Assembly (NCBI GenBank): GCA_001899205.1
Contig: MKVL01000025.1
Span: 124,001 to 188,000 of the forward strand
Source of the DNA: Mesorhizobium sp. 65-26
GTDB taxonomy: Bacteria > Pseudomonadota > Alphaproteobacteria > Rhizobiales > Rhizobiaceae
Direction: 5' to 3'
Length of the DNA: 64,000 nt
A model generated the notes under the pieces. It was not told the origin of the DNA. It ran no database searches and worked only from the letters and a program-made list of their open reading frames with translations. Shown in pieces: positions 61,122 through 64,000 of the stretch (position 1 is the stretch's first letter; every line of letters starts with the position of its first letter). Made by a program: the position numbers and the translations under genes.

Positions 61122-62123
61122 ATGAAGACCACGAATGGCAGTCACCTGCCGCAGGACTGGATCGACAGCCTGGCCATGCCGGTGATCGCCGCGCCCATGT
61201 TCCTGGTATCGAGCATCGCCATGGTGCTGCAGGGTTGCCGCAACGGCGTCATCGGCTGCATTCCGACCGTCAACGCCCGTACGCCGGAAATCCTCGACGG
61301 CTGGCTGGGCGAACTGACCACGGGTCTCGCCCAGGCCCGCGCCGAGGGCATCAAGGTGGCCCCGTGGGCGCTGGGGCTCACCACGCATCGCACCAACGCG
61401 CGTCTGCCCGAGGATCTCGAACTGTGCCGCAAGTACCAGCCGCCGCTGGTCATCACCGCGCTGGGCAGCCCCAAGCCAGCGATCGAAACGGTGCATTCCT
61501 ATGGCGGGCTTGTGTTCGCCGACGTCAGCACGCCCGAATATGCCCGCAAAGCGGCCGAGGGTGGCGCGGACGGTCTCGTGCTGGTCTGCTCGGGCGCCGG
61601 CGGCCACACCGGCCAGATCGCGGCGGCGGCCTTCGTCCAGGCCGTGCGCGAGTTTTTCGACGGCATCATCGTCATCGGCGGCGCGATCTCGAGCGGCAGC
61701 GCCGTCCGCTCCGCCCAGATCCTCGGCGCGGACCTCGTCTATGTCGGCACCCGGCTGATCGCCTGCGAGGAGAGCAACGCCGATCCGCGCTACAAGCAGA
61801 TGGTCGTCGACGCCACGTCGAAGGACCTCGTCATGACCAACGTCATCACCGGCGCGTGGTCCTACAAGCTGCGCCCCAGCCTGGAAGCCGTGGGGCTCGA
61901 CCCCGACAATCTCGGGACGGGCAAGGGCTTCGATCTCAATTATGCCGAAAAGCAGCCCAAGGCATGGAAGGACATCTGGTCCGCTGGCCAGGGGGTCGGC
62001 GCGGTCAAGGAGGTCGAGCCAATGGCCAGGATCATCGCCAATCTGCACCATGAATACCAGCAGGCGATCCGCGCGGAGAGCAACGACCCGTGGTTCCGCA
62101 AATACAGCGCCGCCTGCGCCTGA
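61122..62123 (+). CDS. Nitronate monooxygenase-like FMN oxidoreductase
   Basis: A 333-residue TIM-barrel flavoprotein of the nitronate monooxygenase/2-nitropropane dioxygenase group. It starts with MPVIAAPMFLVSSIAMVLQG, has the FMN-binding GADGLVLVCSGAGGHTGQ with the catalytic His, and IGGAISSGSAVRSAQILGAD near the phosphate site. Substrate unknown: nitronates, or NAD(P)H-dependent reduction of quinones or enoyl compounds. The ATG 61122 has GAGGAGGACA upstream. It heads an operon with a NitT-type binding protein and its ATPase, so the substrate may be imported by that system. Confidence 0.87.
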   Translation: MKTTNGSHLPQDWIDSLAMPVIAAPMFLVSSIAMVLQGCRNGVIGCIPTVNARTPEILDGWLGELTTGLAQARAEGIKVAPWALGLTTHRTNARLPEDLELCRKYQPPLVITALGSPKPAIETVHSYGGLVFADVSTPEYARKAAEGGADGLVLVCSGAGGHTGQIAAAAFVQAVREFFDGIIVIGGAISSGSAVRSAQILGADLVYVGTRLIACEESNADPRYKQMVVDATSKDLVMTNVITGAWSYKLRPSLEAVGLDPDNLGTGKGFDLNYAEKQPKAWKDIWSAGQGVGAVKEVEPMARIIANLHHEYQQAIRAESNDPWFRKYSAACA

Positions 62124-62146
62124 CGGCCCTATTCGGAGACAATAAC

Positions 62147-63166
62147 ATGATTGAAAATGCCGTATCCCGCCGCTCTTTCCTGAAGGGCGCCGCCGTCGGG
62201 TCTTCGGTGTTCCTCGCCGGCGGCCTGCCGGTCTTCGCCGAGAGCGCCACCAAGCTGGTGTTCATGGAACCTTTCGACCTGGCGCTGGAATACGCGCATG
62301 AGATGAACGCCGTCGCCGGCGGGCATTTCGAGAAGGAAGGCCTGGACGTCTCGATAACCAATGCGCGCGGCACCGCGGTCGGCATCCAGCAGGTGATAGC
62401 CAACCAGGCCACCACCACCCGCATCGGCCTGCTCGACCTGCTCAAGGCGGCCGGCTCCCAGGAAGCCAAGATCCTCTCCGTCGGCACCAGCCTGCAGGGC
62501 GGCATCTTCAACGTCGTCAGCCGCAAGGACGCCCCGATCAACTCGCCCGCCGACTTCAAGGGCAAGACCGTCGGCGTCGCCTCGCTCGGCGGCGGCCAGG
62601 AAAATGTGCTCAACCTCATGCTGTCCAGCGTCGGCATCAAGCCGGAGGAGGTCGAGCGCCAGGCGATCGGCTCCAACGCCGGCAACGTCGAGATCCTCAA
62701 GCAGGGCCGCGTCGACGCCTTCATCGCCAGCACCGAGACCGCGCTGATCCTGCAGATGAACAAGGAGCCGATCGACGTCTGGCCGACCTCGAAGTTCACG
62801 CCGCTGCCCGGCGGAGTCATCATGATGACCAGCGCGTTCGCGGAAGGAAATCGCCCGACCGTGGTCAAGTTCCTGCGCGCCATGCGCGCCTCGGCGCTGG
62901 AGATCATCGACACCGATCCGGCCGTCATCCTCGACCGCATCGTCGCCAAGTTCGATATCACGACCAACGACGACCGCGCCTTCCGGCTCGCCGCCATCAA
63001 GACCTACAACGAGTTGACGCTCGCCCAGGGCCGCGACAACGTGATGCGCAACGTGCCTTCGGTCTTCGAGGCCGCCGCCAAGCTGGTCAACGACGCGGGT
63101 ATCGTCGCGGTGCCGAACGTCGCCGCCCTCTACGACAACAGCTTCGCGGACGAGGCCTTCAAATGA
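62147..63166 (+). CDS. NitT/TauT-type ABC substrate-binding protein
   Basis: A 339-residue periplasmic protein with a twin-arginine-like leader SRRSFLKGAAVGSSVFLAGG and cleavage near VFA-E. The mature part starts KLVFMEPFDLALEYAHEMN, then GGHFEKEGLDVSITN, and SLGGGQENVLNLMLSS. It is a close paralog of the orphan at 46138, with shared blocks such as ERQAIGSNAGNVEILK and LPGGV. It lies 23 bases after the oxidoreductase gene and overlaps the ATPase gene by four bases. Ligand unknown; relatives bind sulfonates, nitrate, pyrimidine precursors and other small compounds. Confidence 0.9.
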   Translation: MIENAVSRRSFLKGAAVGSSVFLAGGLPVFAESATKLVFMEPFDLALEYAHEMNAVAGGHFEKEGLDVSITNARGTAVGIQQVIANQATTTRIGLLDLLKAAGSQEAKILSVGTSLQGGIFNVVSRKDAPINSPADFKGKTVGVASLGGGQENVLNLMLSSVGIKPEEVERQAIGSNAGNVEILKQGRVDAFIASTETALILQMNKEPIDVWPTSKFTPLPGGVIMMTSAFAEGNRPTVVKFLRAMRASALEIIDTDPAVILDRIVAKFDITTNDDRAFRLAAIKTYNELTLAQGRDNVMRNVPSVFEAAAKLVNDAGIVAVPNVAALYDNSFADEAFK

Positions 63167-63963
63167 GGGCTGCCGCCGCCGACAAAAGCGACAAGTCGAT
63201 CTCGCTCAAGGCGACCGAAAAGGAGTTCGGCGCGCGCGGGGCGGGTGTTCAGGCACTGACGCCGACGACGATCGACATTGCCGGTGGCGGAATGACGATC
63301 CTGCTTGGACCGTCGGGCTGCGGCAAGACCACCATGCTGCGCCTGATCGCCGGGCTCGAGACGCCGACCTCCGGCATCATCGAGGTCGGCGGCGTCAATC
63401 TGTGGGCCAACGGCAAGCGCAACAGCGAGGCGCTGTCGCATCTCGGCATGGTCTTCCAGGAAGCCAACCTTTTTCCGTGGCTGAACATCGAGGACAACAT
63501 CGCTCTGCCGCTCAAGCTGCGCGGCGTGAAGAAGGCCGAGCGTCTCGCCAAGGCGCATGAACTGTGCCGGCTCGTCGGCATCTCCGGTTTCGAACGCCGC
63601 ATGCCGCGCGAACTCTCCGGCGGCATGCGCCAGCGCGCCTCCATCGCCCGCGCGCTGAGCTACGATCCGGGCATCCTGCTCATGGACGAGCCGTTCGGCG
63701 CGCTCGACGCCATCACGCGCGACACCATGAACAACGAGCTGCAGCGCATCTGGATGGAAACCGGCAAGACGGTGGTGCTCGTCACGCACTCGATCGGCGA
63801 AGCCGTCTTCCTTGCCGACCGGATCGTGCTGCTCTCGCCACGCCCGGGCAGGGTCCAGGAAGTCATCGAGGTGCCGTTCCCGCGCCCGCGCGACCAGAGC
63901 GTTCACCATGATCCGGAATTCCAGCGGATCGTCGCCTATCTCCGCGGCAAGCTCGACCACTAG
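63163..63963 (+). CDS. NitT/TauT-type ABC ATP-binding protein
   Basis: A 266-residue ATPase of the SsuB/TauB type: Walker A GPSGCGKTT, Q-loop GMVFQEANLFPWL, signature LSGGMRQRASIARAL, Walker B ILLMDEPFGALD and switch His in VLVTHSIGEAV. Its ATG overlaps the binding-protein stop (ATGA). A permease gene is expected just beyond base 64000, since none has been seen so far. It probably energises import for both NitT-type binding proteins of the window. Confidence 0.93.
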   Translation: MRAAAADKSDKSISLKATEKEFGARGAGVQALTPTTIDIAGGGMTILLGPSGCGKTTMLRLIAGLETPTSGIIEVGGVNLWANGKRNSEALSHLGMVFQEANLFPWLNIEDNIALPLKLRGVKKAERLAKAHELCRLVGISGFERRMPRELSGGMRQRASIARALSYDPGILLMDEPFGALDAITRDTMNNELQRIWMETGKTVVLVTHSIGEAVFLADRIVLLSPRPGRVQEVIEVPFPRPRDQSVHHDPEFQRIVAYLRGKLDH

Positions 63964-64000
63964 GCATGGTGCGCGCAGGTCATCAGTTCAGCGGATGCAG

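Overview
The window looks like a chromosomal or megaplasmid segment of a GC-rich alphaproteobacterium, most likely a rhizobial-type Hyphomicrobiales (Mesorhizobium/Phyllobacteriaceae-like). Reasons: high GC with strong third-position bias, dense operons with ATGA/GTGA overlaps, many ABC importers linked to small catabolic operons, an ExoP-type polysaccharide co-polymerase, and a doublet of palindromic intergenic repeats at 49348-49458 of the kind common in Mesorhizobium and relatives. The species call is inference. No rRNA, tRNA, CRISPR array, transposase or phage gene was seen.

Region A (1-13835) is an exopolysaccharide locus. On the plus strand: the end of a GT4 glycosyltransferase, a heparinase II/III-family protein, an AlgD-like nucleotide-sugar dehydrogenase, a second GT4 and an AsnB-type amidotransferase. 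On the minus strand: a third GT4, a two-part GINT1-like protein, a Wzx-type flippase, an ExoP/Wzz co-polymerase whose kinase domain has lost its P-loop, and a VanZ-like membrane protein.

Region B (14164-31472) appears to be one regulon. A minus-strand operon encodes an SDR, 2-oxoacid dehydrogenase E1alpha, E1beta and E2, an enoyl-CoA hydratase, an acyl-CoA dehydrogenase, an acyl-CoA ligase, an MmgE/PrpD protein and a TetR regulator. A divergent plus-strand operon encodes a ribose-type (CUT2) ABC importer. One of its permeases carries a C-terminal strictosidine-synthase/SMP-30-like propeller, and the next gene is a second, free propeller. Two near-identical 18-bp inverted repeats lie in the divergent promoter region and are the best candidates for the TetR operators. 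A 20-bp perfect-stem terminator closes the importer operon.

Region C (31614-40403, minus strand) matches the gene set of the Pseudomonas aeruginosa itaconate operon: a class III CoA-transferase, MmgE/PrpD, acyl-CoA dehydrogenase, itaconyl-CoA hydratase-like MaoC protein, citramalyl-CoA lyase-like protein and an upstream LysR regulator. Here it is extended by an aldehyde dehydrogenase and an SDR.

Region D (40607-47692) holds a polar amino-acid ABC importer with a DadA-like oxidase, controlled by a divergent IclR regulator with a clear inverted-repeat operator. An orphan NitT/TauT-type binding protein and a MaoC hydratase follow.

Region E (47713-55809, minus strand) is an amidase, a complete polyamine-type ABC importer, a class II aldolase-family protein, a D-2-hydroxyacid dehydrogenase and a flavin reductase. 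Region F (55985-64000) has a CoxG-like protein, malonyl-CoA synthetase and decarboxylase behind a DUF1116 (AllG-like) protein, and, divergently, a nitronate monooxygenase-like enzyme with a NitT-type binding protein (a close paralog of the orphan at 46138) and its ATPase, cut off at the window edge.

Overall the window is a polysaccharide locus followed by at least five import-and-degrade modules. The least explained parts are the propeller-fused importer regulon (B) and the malonate module with a lone AllG-like protein (F).
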